A stretch of DNA of 64,000 nt from Alphaproteobacteria bacterium (lineage in GTDB: Bacteria; Pseudomonadota; Alphaproteobacteria; UBA6615), in assembly GCA_011087645.1 (NCBI GenBank), contig JAALLF010000008.1, forward strand, positions 110,882 through 174,881, in the 5' to 3' direction. The position numbers and the translations under genes are program-made. The notes under the pieces were generated by a model. That model worked only from the letters and a program-made list of their open reading frames with translations, made no database searches and was not told the DNA's origin. Each line of letters opens with the position of its first letter. The first letter of the stretch is position 1. This document shows, piece after piece, positions 37,872-46,490 of this stretch.

Positions 37872-38780
37872 ATGCCCCTTTACGACGGCCCCATCGTCGA
37901 TTCCCACCACCACACAATCTGGGATTGCGAGACCAACTATCCGTGGATGAACGCGCCCATGCGGCCGATGATATTCGGCGACGATTGGTCGGGCATGAAG
38001 CAACCCTATTCAATTGAGGAATTTAAATCCGACAGCGCCTCGCACAATGTCGTCCAATCGGTGCACGTCCAGGCCAATTTCGATATGAGCCGGCCGGCCG
38101 ATGAGACCAATGGCCTGCAGGGCTTCGCCGACCAGCACGGCTTTCCCCACGGCATCGTCGCTTATGCCGATCTCACCGATTCCGATGTCGAGAAGACCCT
38201 GACCGCCCATCTGCAATACGCCAACACGCGCGGCATTCGCCAACAGGTCTACTGGCACCAGGACAACGAATATTGGCGCTTCGTCGATCAGCCCGAATTT
38301 GGCCTGTCGAACGCCTTCCGACGCGGCCTGTCGGTGTTGGCCGAGCACGACCTGACCTTCGACTGGCAGGGTTTCGACACCCAATTCAGCGAACTTGCCG
38401 AACTGGCCAAGGCCCATTCCGGCGTGCGCTTCTGCCTGGTCCATGCCGGCATGCTGACGGGCCTGGAGACCTCGACGGTCGATCAGTGGACCGAGGCGTT
38501 GCGACAATTGGTGTCGCGGGAAAATGTGTTCATCAAGGTCTCCGGCCTGAACACCTTCGCGCGCCACCTCGACGAGGCGCTGATGACCCATGTCACCGAC
38601 ACGGTGATCGACATGTTCGGCGTCGACCGCTGCTTCTATGGCTCGAACTATCCGGTCGAGCGCATGTGGACGCCGCTCGACGATTACACATCGGCGCAGA
38701 AGCGCGCCATGGCGAAACGGTCCGACGCGGAGAATGCGAAATTCTTCCACGACACGGCGAAGGCGTTTTACGGAATCTGA
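37872..38780 (+). CDS. Amidohydrolase family protein (PF04909 type)
   Basis: 302 residues. Metal-binding start IVDSHHHTIWD (about 9-19), His in FCLVHAGML (about 195-203) and a late Asp in FGVDRCFYGSNYPVE (about 252-266). This group includes decarboxylases and lactonases of aromatic breakdown (ACMSD-like, 2-pyrone-4,6-dicarboxylate lactonase). It begins 50 bases after the LLM monooxygenase, suggesting consecutive steps. Confidence 0.85.
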   Translation: MPLYDGPIVDSHHHTIWDCETNYPWMNAPMRPMIFGDDWSGMKQPYSIEEFKSDSASHNVVQSVHVQANFDMSRPADETNGLQGFADQHGFPHGIVAYADLTDSDVEKTLTAHLQYANTRGIRQQVYWHQDNEYWRFVDQPEFGLSNAFRRGLSVLAEHDLTFDWQGFDTQFSELAELAKAHSGVRFCLVHAGMLTGLETSTVDQWTEALRQLVSRENVFIKVSGLNTFARHLDEALMTHVTDTVIDMFGVDRCFYGSNYPVERMWTPLDDYTSAQKRAMAKRSDAENAKFFHDTAKAFYGI

Positions 38781-38865
38781 CGCGCCTTCGCGCAATTGTG
38801 TTTCTTACCCTGGTGAATTCAACGCGCACCCGTTGTAGAATTTCGCAAACCAGGAGGACCCCGCG

Positions 38866-39900
38866 ATGCTTTTCCGTCAGCTCTTCGATAGCGAATCGTC
38901 GACCTATACCTATCTGATCGCCAGCCGGCGCGGTGGCGAGGCGCTGATCATCGATCCAGTGCTCGAGCGGGTCGACCGCTATATGCAGCTATTGGAAGAG
39001 CTCGACCTGCGGCTGATCAAGGCGGTCGACACCCATGTTCACGCCGACCACATCACCGGGCTCGGCGAACTGCGCGACCGCACCAAGTGCATCACCGTGA
39101 TGGGCGAACATAGCGGCGTCGACGTGGTCTCGTTGCGGGTGGCCGAGGGCGACACGATCGACATCGAAGGCATCGCGCTCGACGTGCTGTACACGCCGGG
39201 ACACACCTCGGATTCTTATAGTTTTCTGTTCGGCGACCGGGTGTTCACCGGCGACACGTTACTGATCCGCGGCACCGGGCGTACCGACTTCCAAAACGGC
39301 AGCGCCCGCGAGCAGTACGATTCCCTGTTCAACAAGCTCTTGAAACTGCCCGACGACACCCTGGTCTATCCGGCGCACGACTATAAGGGCGACATGGTCA
39401 GCACCATCGCCGAAGAACGCGCCTATAACCCGCGCCTGCAAGTCTCGTCGGTCGACGAATATGCTGAGATCATGGACAATCTCAATCTCGCCAATCCCAA
39501 GATGATGGATATCGCGGTGCCGGCAAACCTCAAGGTCGGCCTCAATCAGGACGACTTGGCGGCGATGGGTCTGGCCATGAGCTGCGCGGAAAGCGCCACC
39601 CTGGTTGGCAATCCGGAAATCATCCTGGTCGATCTGCGCGACAGTGCCGAGCGCGAGAAAAACGGGGTCATTCCCGGCTCGATCCACGCCCCCTACCCCG
39701 ATCTGGACGAAAACGTCCACCCCGGCGGTATGCTGCACGAGCTCGCCAAAACCTCGGGCAAGCGCATGGTGTTCTACTGCGCCTTCGGCGAACGCTCGGC
39801 GATGGCGGTGCAGGCCGCGCGCGACGCCGGGATTGACGCGCCGTGCAACCTCACCGGCGGCATCGACGCCTGGAAACAAGCCGGCGGACCACTGGATTAG
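38866..39900 (+). CDS. Persulfide dioxygenase-rhodanese fusion (ETHE1/Blh-like)
   Basis: 344 residues. Metallo-beta-lactamase domain with THVHADHITGLGELR (about 59-73), VLYTPGHTSDSYSF and VYPAHDYKGD (His ligands), then a rhodanese domain (about 235-344) whose active-site loop is FYCAFGERSAMA (Cys about 305). ETHE1-type enzymes oxidise glutathione persulfide to sulfite; the fused rhodanese transfers sulfane sulfur. Preceded by AGGAGG. Role: sulfide detoxification. Confidence 0.9.
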   Translation: MLFRQLFDSESSTYTYLIASRRGGEALIIDPVLERVDRYMQLLEELDLRLIKAVDTHVHADHITGLGELRDRTKCITVMGEHSGVDVVSLRVAEGDTIDIEGIALDVLYTPGHTSDSYSFLFGDRVFTGDTLLIRGTGRTDFQNGSAREQYDSLFNKLLKLPDDTLVYPAHDYKGDMVSTIAEERAYNPRLQVSSVDEYAEIMDNLNLANPKMMDIAVPANLKVGLNQDDLAAMGLAMSCAESATLVGNPEIILVDLRDSAEREKNGVIPGSIHAPYPDLDENVHPGGMLHELAKTSGKRMVFYCAFGERSAMAVQAARDAGIDAPCNLTGGIDAWKQAGGPLD

Positions 39901-39906
39901 GCGCGA

Positions 39907-40019
39907 CCCTCACCCTTCGAGACGCGATCTACGATCGCTCCTCAGGATGAGGCCGTTTTTGATAGTGTAAGTACAAACACCTCATGCTGAGGAGGCGCGC
40001 CGCGCCGTCTCGAAGCATG
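39907..40019. repeat. Two inverted units of a palindromic intergenic repeat (family A)
   Basis: Unit 1 (39907-39952) reads CCCTCACCCTTCGAGACGCG...CTCCTCAGGATGAGG; unit 2 (39980-40019) reads CCTCATGCTGAGGAGGCGCG...GTCTCGAAGCATG. They are in opposite orientation between two convergent genes. Related units occur at 43278-43369, 46172-46213 and 46342-46384. This type of CCTCAGGATGAGG/TTCGAGACG repeat is common in alphaproteobacterial intergenic DNA. Confidence 0.85.
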
Positions 40020-40036
40020 TCTGAATTTAGAACCTG

Positions 40037-40546
40037 CTAATCCGCCGGCCGGTCGACGACCATGAAGTCGACCAGCTTGTCGTGCAAGATGCGCTGTTCG
40101 ACGACGCGCATGCCGACCTTTTCGAGGATATGCTTCGAGACCGCATGGGCGGGCTCGCAGACAGCGACGATCTGTTCCAGACCCAGTGTCGAAAACCCGG
40201 TCTCGACCCAGGCTGTTGCGGCTTCGGTACCGTAGCCCTGACCCCAGCGGTCACGGCGAAAGCGGTAGGCCAGTTCCTGGTCGCCAAGCTCGTCGAATTC
40301 GGCCAAGCCGGCCATGCCGATCAGCTTGTCGCTGTCGCGCTCGACAACCGCCCACAGGCCGTGGCCGCGACGCCGGTTATCAGCGATCAAATCGGCGAGC
40401 ATCTCGACCGTGCGATCGATCGTTGGATGGACGCCGAAGGCGCTGTACTCCATCACTTCCGCATCGCCGAAGAAGGCAAACGCGGCGTCCGCGTCGCTGC
40501 GGCGATACGGGCGGTAATAGAGGCGTTCGCTGTTAAACGGTTGCAT
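40037..40546 (-). CDS. GNAT family N-acetyltransferase
   Basis: 169 residues from the ATG at 40546 (MQPFNSERLYYRPYRRSDAD); the open frame runs much further upstream but only antisense to the SDR gene. RimJ/RimL-type features: LYYRPYRRSDADAAF at the start, ELAYRFRRDRWGQGYGTEAATAWVETGF (acetyl-CoA-binding motif A, about 91-118) and the C-terminal NxxS-like VSKHILEKVGM. It likely acetylates a protein N-terminus or small amine. It converges with the persulfide dioxygenase gene. Confidence 0.87.
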   Translation of the reverse strand: MQPFNSERLYYRPYRRSDADAAFAFFGDAEVMEYSAFGVHPTIDRTVEMLADLIADNRRRGHGLWAVVERDSDKLIGMAGLAEFDELGDQELAYRFRRDRWGQGYGTEAATAWVETGFSTLGLEQIVAVCEPAHAVSKHILEKVGMRVVEQRILHDKLVDFMVVDRPAD

Positions 40547-40606
40547 TGGCGCGACCCACGGCCTTTCATGCCCCAGGGGACAATAAAGAAGAACCGGGAG
40601 AGTATA

Positions 40607-41365
40607 ATGGATCGGGTGGCAGATAAAATCGCCCTGATAACCGGCGGCGCGTCGGGCATCGGCCGGGACACAGCCAAACGGCTGGCGGCCGAGGGCGCGC
40701 GGATCGCGGTCAGCGATATCAATATCGCGGGCGCGCAGGCCACCGCGGCCGATATCGGCGGCGACGCCCTCGCCCTGGAACATGATGTGACCGACGAAGC
40801 GTCCTGGCAAAGCGTTGTCGATGAGGTCGACGCCAGGCTGGGCGGGCTGCAAATATTGGTCAATTGCGCCGGCGTGGTTTCGTTGGACACGGTCGAGGAA
40901 ACCAGTTTGGAAGAGTGGCGGCGGGTCCACGCGGTCGATCTTGATGCGGTGTTCCTCGGCTGCAAGCTGGCGGTGCCGGTGATCGCGCGCCATGGCGGCG
41001 GGTCGATCGTCAACCTGTCGTCGATTTCCGGCATCGTCGCCAGCCACAATCTCGCCGCCTACAATTCCGCCAAGGCCGGAGTGCGCCATCTCACCAAATC
41101 GGTCGCCCTGCACTGCGCCCGGCAGGGCTATGACATTCGTTGTAATTCGATCCATCCCGCTTTCATCGACACCGCCATGCTCGACGATATTTTGCGCCGC
41201 GGCAGCCGCGAAGAAGGCCTGGAGCGGCTGGCCCGCCAGGTCCCTCTGGGCAAAGTCGGCGACACCGACGATGTGGCCTGGGCGGTGGTCTATCTGGCCA
41301 GCGATGAATCCAAATTTATGACCGGCGCCGAAATGGTCTTGGACGGCGGCGTTAGCGCCATGTAA
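40607..41365 (+). CDS. Short-chain dehydrogenase/reductase
   Basis: 252 residues. Classical SDR: cofactor motif TGGASGIGRD (about 12-21), NCAGVVS (about 87), catalytic Ser in VNLSSISGIV, YxxxK in YNSAKAG (about 154-160), and C-terminal GAEMVLDGGVSAM. Asp at the end of beta-2 (VSDIN) predicts NAD preference. Divergent from the acetyltransferase. Substrate unknown; it sits with acetamidase and aldo-keto reductase genes. Confidence 0.9.
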   Translation: MDRVADKIALITGGASGIGRDTAKRLAAEGARIAVSDINIAGAQATAADIGGDALALEHDVTDEASWQSVVDEVDARLGGLQILVNCAGVVSLDTVEETSLEEWRRVHAVDLDAVFLGCKLAVPVIARHGGGSIVNLSSISGIVASHNLAAYNSAKAGVRHLTKSVALHCARQGYDIRCNSIHPAFIDTAMLDDILRRGSREEGLERLARQVPLGKVGDTDDVAWAVVYLASDESKFMTGAEMVLDGGVSAM

Positions 41366-41436
41366 CCCCGCCTTGCCCAAGCGCCAACGGGCCGACACAA
41401 TGGCTTCCAAGAAATAAAACAAAATTGGGGAGCAAC

Positions 41437-42408
41437 ATGGCCACGCAACATCGGCTGACATCGAAACCGGAACATCTGCATTGGGGCGCGTTCTCGGCGG
41501 AATTTCCCGCCGCCATCGAAGTGGAGTCCGGCGATCAAGTGGTTATTGAGACCATATCCGGTGGCCCCGATCAGGTACCCGCCGAAAAACGCGACACGCT
41601 GTTGCCCGATCACGCCGCCTTCATCGCCGACGGCCGCAAGCCGATCCTGCCCGGCCATATCCTGACCGGCCCGGTCGCGGTGCGCGGCGCCGAACCGGGC
41701 GACGTGCTGGAAGTTCGGGTCATCGACGTGCAACTGCGCCAAGATTGGGCGTGGAACATGATCGCGCCGCTCAAGGGCTCATTGCCGGAAGACTTTCATG
41801 CCAAGCGGGTCATCCCCATCGACTTGGACAATGAAGCGGGCACCGCCACCCCGCCCTGGGGCATCGAATTGCCGCTTAATCCGTTCTTCGGGGTGATGGG
41901 CGTGGCGCCGCCGCCCGAATGGGGCACCATCACCTCGATCGTGCCGCAGCCCCATGGCGGCAATCTCGACATCAAGGAACTGGGACCCGGGGCGACGCTC
42001 TATTTCCCGGTGTTTAACGAAGGCGGCATGTTCTCGACCGGCGACGGCCACGCCCTGCAGGGCGATGGCGAAAGCTGCCTGTCGGCGGCGGAGACAGCGC
42101 TGATCGGCATGTTCGAATTTCATGTGCGCAAGGACCTATCGCTCGACATGCCCCGCGCCGAGACCGATACCCATTACATCACGATTGGCGTCGATGTGGA
42201 TTTGGACGATGCCGCCAAGAAGGCGCTCCGCGACATGATCGTCTTGATCACCGAGCGCACCAACTTGTCGCGCGAGGACGCCTATAGCCTGATCAGCCTG
42301 GCCGGCGATGTGCGCATCTCGCAACTGGTCAATGTCAATAAGGGCTGCCATGTGATGCTACCGAAGAGCGCCCTGCACGGCACAGACATCGACGGCAAAC
42401 GCCTGTAG
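41437..42408 (+). CDS. Acetamidase/formamidase family protein
   Basis: 323 residues from the ATG at 41437, preceded by TTGGGGAGC. FmdA_AmdA family: GPVAVRGAEPGDVLEVRVIDV (about 77-97), PHGGNLDIKELGPGATLYFPV (about 172-192), GDGHALQGDGE (about 203-213) and YSLISLAGDVRISQLVN near 285. It hydrolyses a short amide to acid and ammonia, supplying nitrogen. Fifth-step relations to the neighbouring oxidoreductases are inference only. Confidence 0.9.
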   Translation: MATQHRLTSKPEHLHWGAFSAEFPAAIEVESGDQVVIETISGGPDQVPAEKRDTLLPDHAAFIADGRKPILPGHILTGPVAVRGAEPGDVLEVRVIDVQLRQDWAWNMIAPLKGSLPEDFHAKRVIPIDLDNEAGTATPPWGIELPLNPFFGVMGVAPPPEWGTITSIVPQPHGGNLDIKELGPGATLYFPVFNEGGMFSTGDGHALQGDGESCLSAAETALIGMFEFHVRKDLSLDMPRAETDTHYITIGVDVDLDDAAKKALRDMIVLITERTNLSREDAYSLISLAGDVRISQLVNVNKGCHVMLPKSALHGTDIDGKRL

Positions 42409-42419
42409 CGGCGCGGCCC

Positions 42420-43247
42420 GTGCAATTCATCGAACATAAGGGCGCGAAAGTGCCGGCGCTCGGCCTGGGCACTTATCCCATGCAGGGCGAGCAGTGTTAC
42501 CAGGCGGTGCGCTGGGCTCTCGATATCGGCTACCGCCATATCGATACCGCGGAGAGTTATCACAATGAAGACGCGGTGGGCCGCGCCCTGGAAGATTCGG
42601 GCGTCCCTCGGTCTGAGATTTTCCTGACCACGAAATGCGCCCTGTTCGACGCCTCGGCGGCTAATGTCGGCGCCGAATTCGCGGCCAGCCTCGATAAACT
42701 GCGCACCGACTATGTGGATTTGTATCTCTACCATTGGCCCCACGCGGAGGTGCCGCTAGACGAGACGTTCGGCGCGCTGACCGAAGCCAAGGACGCCGGC
42801 CAGGTGCGCCATATCGGCGTTGGCAACTTCACCATCGCGCTGATGCGCGAAGCCGTGGAGGTGCACAAGGTGGATCTATTCACCAACCAGTTCGAAAGCC
42901 ATCCCTTGCTACGCCAACCCAAGGTCGAGGCCGCGGCGCACCGCCTGGGCATGACAGTCACGGCGCATTCGCCAATCGCTCGCGGCCGCGCGGTGGACAA
43001 CCCGTTGCTCGCGGAGATCGGCGCGAAATACGGCAAGTCGGCGCCGCAAGTGGCGATCCGCTGGCAGCTCGATAAGGCGAACACCTTCCTGGTGCCGAAA
43101 TCGACCCGCCGCGAAGGGCTCACGGCAAACTTCGACGTGTTCGACTTCGCCCTCGGCGATGACGACCGGGCGGCAATCGAAACCTTGCCCAACAATATGC
43201 GTGGGTCGCGTCCGCCCTTCGAGCCCGATTGGGACCCCATCGACTGA
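42420..43247 (+). CDS. Aldo/keto reductase
   Basis: 275 residues, GTG start at 42420, eleven bases after the acetamidase stop. Catalytic tetrad visible: Asp and Tyr in DTAESYHNEDAVG (about 41-53), Lys in FLTTKCALFD (about 69) and His in YLYHWPHAE (about 100). NADPH-binding C-terminus VPKSTRREGLTANFDVFDF. Reduces aldehydes or ketones; 2,5-diketogluconate-reductase-like. Probably one transcript with the acetamidase. Confidence 0.9.
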   Translation: MQFIEHKGAKVPALGLGTYPMQGEQCYQAVRWALDIGYRHIDTAESYHNEDAVGRALEDSGVPRSEIFLTTKCALFDASAANVGAEFAASLDKLRTDYVDLYLYHWPHAEVPLDETFGALTEAKDAGQVRHIGVGNFTIALMREAVEVHKVDLFTNQFESHPLLRQPKVEAAAHRLGMTVTAHSPIARGRAVDNPLLAEIGAKYGKSAPQVAIRWQLDKANTFLVPKSTRREGLTANFDVFDFALGDDDRAAIETLPNNMRGSRPPFEPDWDPID

Positions 43248-43277
43248 CAGGCAATGAATTTGATCCAGTTTGTACGG

Positions 43278-43369
43278 CCTTCACCCTTCGAGACGCCCTT
43301 TCGCCTCATCCTGAGGAGGGCCGCCAGGCCGTCTCGAAGGGCGAGGCGAAAGGGCTCCTCAGGATGAGG
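43278..43369. repeat. Interlocked palindromic repeats (family A)
   Basis: Two copies of the family A unit in tandem: CTTCACCCTTCGAGACG...CTCATCCTGAGGAGG followed by GTCTCGAAGGGCG...CTCCTCAGGATGAGG. CCCTTTCGCCT (43296-43306) is matched by AGGCGAAAGGG (43344-43354), so the whole can fold as one long cruciform. It lies between the aldo/keto reductase and the next SDR. Confidence 0.8.
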
Positions 43370-43417
43370 AAATCTGCAGTAGTTTGTAAATTCGTCACGC
43401 TCTAGGAGGGGCGTACC

Positions 43418-44233
43418 ATGAGCGGGAAACTTGAGAGCAAAGTGGCCATCGTCACCGGCGCCGGATCGATCGGCCCGGGCTGGGGCAACGGCAAAGCGAC
43501 GGCGGTGCAGTTCGCACGCGAGGGCGCCCAGGTGCTGTGCACCGACATCAACCAGGACGCCGCCGAAGAGACCGCCGGCATCATCCGCGAGGAAGGCGGC
43601 ACGGCCAGCGTCATTGCCGGCGATGTCAGCGAGGCCGGCCATGTGCAAGCCATCGTCGATGCCTGCCTGAAAGACTTCGGGCGCGTCGATATTCTGCACA
43701 ATAATGTCGGCATCGTCGCGCCGGGCGGCGCGGTCGAACAGAGCGAGGAAGATTGGGACCGGGTGGTCTCGGTCAATCTCAAGTCGATGTTCCTGACCTG
43801 CAAATACGTCATTCCCCACATGCAGACCCAGAACAGCGGCTCGATCATCAACCTGTCGTCGATCTCGTCCCTGCGCTATCTGGGCATCAACTATGTGTCC
43901 TACCCGACGACAAAAGCGGCGATCAACCAATTCACCAAGGTGACAGCGGCGCAGTACGGGCCGTGGAACATTCGGGTGAACGCCATCCTGCCCGGCTTCA
44001 ACCGCACGCCGATGGTCGATATCGCGGTGGTGGAAATGCTCAAACGCAGCACCAACGCCGATATGACCGTGGACAAATATCTCGAATGGCGCGAGGCCAA
44101 GATCCCCCTGCGCCGCTGGGGCGACGCCTGGGATATCGCCAAAGCGGCGGTATTTCTAGCATCCGACGATTCCAGCTACGTCACCGGGCTGGAAATGCTC
44201 GTCGATGGCGGCACGACCTTGGTGTTGGAATAA
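43418..44233 (+). CDS. Short-chain dehydrogenase/reductase
   Basis: 271 residues. Cofactor motif TGAGSIGPGWGNGKAT (about 13-28) is longer than usual. Other motifs: NNVGIVAPGG, NLSSISSLRY, YPTTKAAINQFTK (YxxxK, about 159-163) and ASDDSSYVTGLEMLVDGGTT at the end. RBS AGGAGGG. Different subgroup from the SDR at 40607. Substrate unknown. Confidence 0.9.
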   Translation: MSGKLESKVAIVTGAGSIGPGWGNGKATAVQFAREGAQVLCTDINQDAAEETAGIIREEGGTASVIAGDVSEAGHVQAIVDACLKDFGRVDILHNNVGIVAPGGAVEQSEEDWDRVVSVNLKSMFLTCKYVIPHMQTQNSGSIINLSSISSLRYLGINYVSYPTTKAAINQFTKVTAAQYGPWNIRVNAILPGFNRTPMVDIAVVEMLKRSTNADMTVDKYLEWREAKIPLRRWGDAWDIAKAAVFLASDDSSYVTGLEMLVDGGTTLVLE

Positions 44234-44258
44234 TATCCATCAGAAGCTGTCATATGAA

Positions 44259-44376
44259 ACCCTCTCCCGGCGGGAGAGGGTGGCGAGCAACGCGAGCCGG
44301 GTGAGGGGAATAATCTTTTTTGGTTCGGAGGTAGAAATGCCCCCTCACCCCAACCCCTCTCCCCAAGGAGAGGGGC
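44259..44376. repeat. Inverted pair of a second intergenic repeat (family B)
   Basis: Left copy 44259-44309: ACCCTCTCCCGGCGGGAGAGGGT, then GGCGAGC...GAGCCGGGTGAGGG. Right copy 44339-44376, opposite orientation: CCCCTCACCCCAACCCC then TCTCCCCAAGGAGAGG. Each contains a strong hairpin. It occupies the space between the convergent SDR and LLM genes and can serve as a transcription stop for both. Confidence 0.82.
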
Positions 44377-44388
44377 CGTATCGTCCGC

Positions 44389-45633
44389 CTACTCCGTCTC
44401 CGGATAGTCGGTGAATTCGTCGAGCGCCGGTTTCACCTCTTCCATGAACAGGCGCAGATTTTCGATCACGCTGTCCTTGGGTTGCTGGGCGTAGTGATAG
44501 ATCAAAATGACATATTCGGCCGGCAGATGTTTCCATTGCTCGACGAACTGATCGCGGATTTCACTGGGCGAACCGGCCATGAACAGGCCGGTATCGATCA
44601 TCGGGTCGACCAGCTCCTCGGCCGTGGTGTCCTCGGTCACGTTGATCGCCTCGCGCGCCGTCGCCGGCAGGAAGTTCTGGTAGAAGTGCTTGAAGATCAT
44701 GCCGTCATAGGCGGCGATGTCGGCGCGCGCGGCGTCTTCCGACGCGGCGATGCGCGGCATACGCACGATGGCCTGATTTTGGCCTAGCGCATAGTTGCGC
44801 CCGCCGGCCCGGGCCGCCTCCACATAGGACGGTCCGAAGTCGCCGACTTTATCCATGCGCGAAAAGTAAGCTGGAATGAATCCGTGTCGGCCGGCGTAAT
44901 CGATCGTTTCCTGGCTGGTATTCGACGCGATGAATACCGGCGGGTGGGGCTTGGTGTAGGGCGCCGGCACCACGGAGATACGGCGCACCTCGCCCTCCGG
45001 CCCGATTTCGCCATGGGCACCGAGCTTTTCCGTCCACGGCGCCATGAACCAGCCGCGATGGCCGCCTTCATAGGGAAAGGGGATCTGCCAGCGTTCCGAA
45101 TTATGCTCGATGCTCTCTTCGGTCCAGGCTTTTAGGACAATCTCGACCGCTTCCTCGAAGATTTCGCGGTTCTTGAGGTCGGCGGCGCTGCCGTCGGACA
45201 GGGTCGCTTGGGTGCCGATATGCTGACCCATCAAGTCGGTCCAGCGCGATTGGAACCCGCGCGAGAAACCGACAAAGGTGCGCCCCTCCATGAGATGGTC
45301 GAGGATCGCGGTTTCCTCGGCGACGCGGATCGGGTTGGCCGCCGACATTACATAGCCAAGCTGGCCGATATTAATATTCTCGGTGCGCGCGCCCCAGAAG
45401 GCGTTCATCACGCCGGGACTGGGGCTGACCTCATACCCCTCGGAATGAAAGTGATGCTCGATCGCCGTCACCCCCCACAGACCCATGCGGTCGGCTTCTT
45501 CGACGATGTCGCACCAGCCGCGCAGGGTTTGCTGATAAAGCTCGCTATTGCGCCCGATGGGCCGCAACCGAATGCGCTCTTCCTCGCTTTCCGCCGGGAT
45601 GACGGGGTACATTTGGACGATAACTTTGACCAT
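44389..45633 (-). CDS. LLM-class flavin-dependent oxidoreductase
   Basis: 414 residues, longer than the family average of about 350. Luciferase-like barrel: LWGVTAIEHHFHSEGYEVSP (about 50-69), NINIGQLGYVMSAANPIRVAEETAILDHLMEGRTFVGFSRGF (FMN region, about 90-131; quoted motif key residues GQLGY and DHL) and a C-terminal cap helix. It differs clearly from the LLM protein at 36757. Needs a flavin reductase partner not seen in this window. Confidence 0.85.
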   Translation of the reverse strand: MVKVIVQMYPVIPAESEEERIRLRPIGRNSELYQQTLRGWCDIVEEADRMGLWGVTAIEHHFHSEGYEVSPSPGVMNAFWGARTENINIGQLGYVMSAANPIRVAEETAILDHLMEGRTFVGFSRGFQSRWTDLMGQHIGTQATLSDGSAADLKNREIFEEAVEIVLKAWTEESIEHNSERWQIPFPYEGGHRGWFMAPWTEKLGAHGEIGPEGEVRRISVVPAPYTKPHPPVFIASNTSQETIDYAGRHGFIPAYFSRMDKVGDFGPSYVEAARAGGRNYALGQNQAIVRMPRIAASEDAARADIAAYDGMIFKHFYQNFLPATAREAINVTEDTTAEELVDPMIDTGLFMAGSPSEIRDQFVEQWKHLPAEYVILIYHYAQQPKDSVIENLRLFMEEVKPALDEFTDYPETE

Positions 45634-45776
45634 TAACCGGCCTATTCTTTCGCGTTGGCGGGACCCCTGTTATGGGCCAGGCCGCCGGTCCTGTCACCCT
45701 CTGCAAGCCCCGGTGAGCGAGGTGTATAGATAATATTAACCCTGCGAAGGCACTCTGGCGTCTACTCGCACCCGGC

Positions 45777-46163
45777 GTGAATGCCGGCCTTTTTATGGAA
45801 GTCGTGATGTCACAAAGGGTTACCATCGGCGTGAAGGAACAGCGGCGCGACCAGCGCCGGCCGATCTCCATCGAGGGAACCATCGGCGGCGTTCGCGTCG
45901 AGCTGGTCGATCTCAGCTTCACCGGCATTCGCGGCGGCACGCTGTCGCTCGGCGAGGCCGCTGGCGTCGACCTACAAGAAGGTCAAAGCACGACCCTGGA
46001 TTTTACCGGCTCGCGCGGCGAAGAGGTGAGCCTGCCGGTGACCATACAGCGCATCGACAACGAAGCCGGCGCCTTTGGCGCGGTGTTCTCGGAATTGTCG
46101 GACGAAGATTTCGACGCCATCGAAAAGCTGATGTTCCCGCGCCGGGGTAGAGCCGTCGAGTAA
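45777..46163 (+). CDS. PilZ domain protein
   Basis: Up to 128 residues; the ATG at 45807 (MSQRVTIGVKEQ) is an alternative start that fits the domain better. c-di-GMP binding motifs: RRDQRRPISIEG (RxxxR type) and DLSFTGIRGG (DxSxxG). A stand-alone PilZ protein, it may link c-di-GMP levels to surface behaviours such as the Tad pilus, but no contextual link is present nearby. Confidence 0.85.
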   Translation: MNAGLFMEVVMSQRVTIGVKEQRRDQRRPISIEGTIGGVRVELVDLSFTGIRGGTLSLGEAAGVDLQEGQSTTLDFTGSRGEEVSLPVTIQRIDNEAGAFGAVFSELSDEDFDAIEKLMFPRRGRAVE

Positions 46164-46171
46164 TGGGGCTC

Positions 46172-46384
46172 CTCGCCCTTCGAGACGGCGCTGCGCGCCT
46201 CCTCAGGGTGAGGCTGTGGAGTGAACCGTCGCGCAAAAGCGCGGCGAAAGTCGCTTCACAGAATGTGTGTTATTGAATCACCATAACAAAATACTTCGGC
46301 TGGCTTACGCCACGCCACTGGCGTGACGGTCCAACCTCAGTCCTCATGCTGAGGAGCCGGCAACGCCGGCGTCTCGAAGCATGA
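46172..46384. repeat. Two family A palindromic repeat units
   Basis: The 327-bp gap between the PilZ and hydrolase genes holds unit one at 46172-46213 (CTTCGAGACGGCGCTGCG...CTCCTCAGGGTGAGG) and unit two at 46342-46384 (CCTCATGCTGAGGAGCC...GTCTCGAAGCATGA), in opposite orientation. A small hairpin, CACGCC-ACT-GGCGTG, lies between them at 46311-46325. I see no gene in the gap. Confidence 0.82.
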
Positions 46385-46490
46385 CGCTTTCGACGTTCGC
46401 ACTCTCCCTCCACTTCTCCCCTCGACGGCGGCGCGCCGGTGCGTAGAATGTGTCCGCAACGTCCCCGCAAATCAGTCCGGAGAAGGCCCC

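Noticed and set aside
41425..41436. TTG start for the acetamidase gene at 41425
   Set aside because: The TTGGGGAGC there is better read as the ribosome-binding site for the ATG at 41437.
40547..41461. Long minus-strand open frame continuing upstream of the acetyltransferase
   Set aside because: It lies antisense to the clear SDR gene, has no family motifs and reads as low-complexity; only the last 169 codons are a real GNAT protein.
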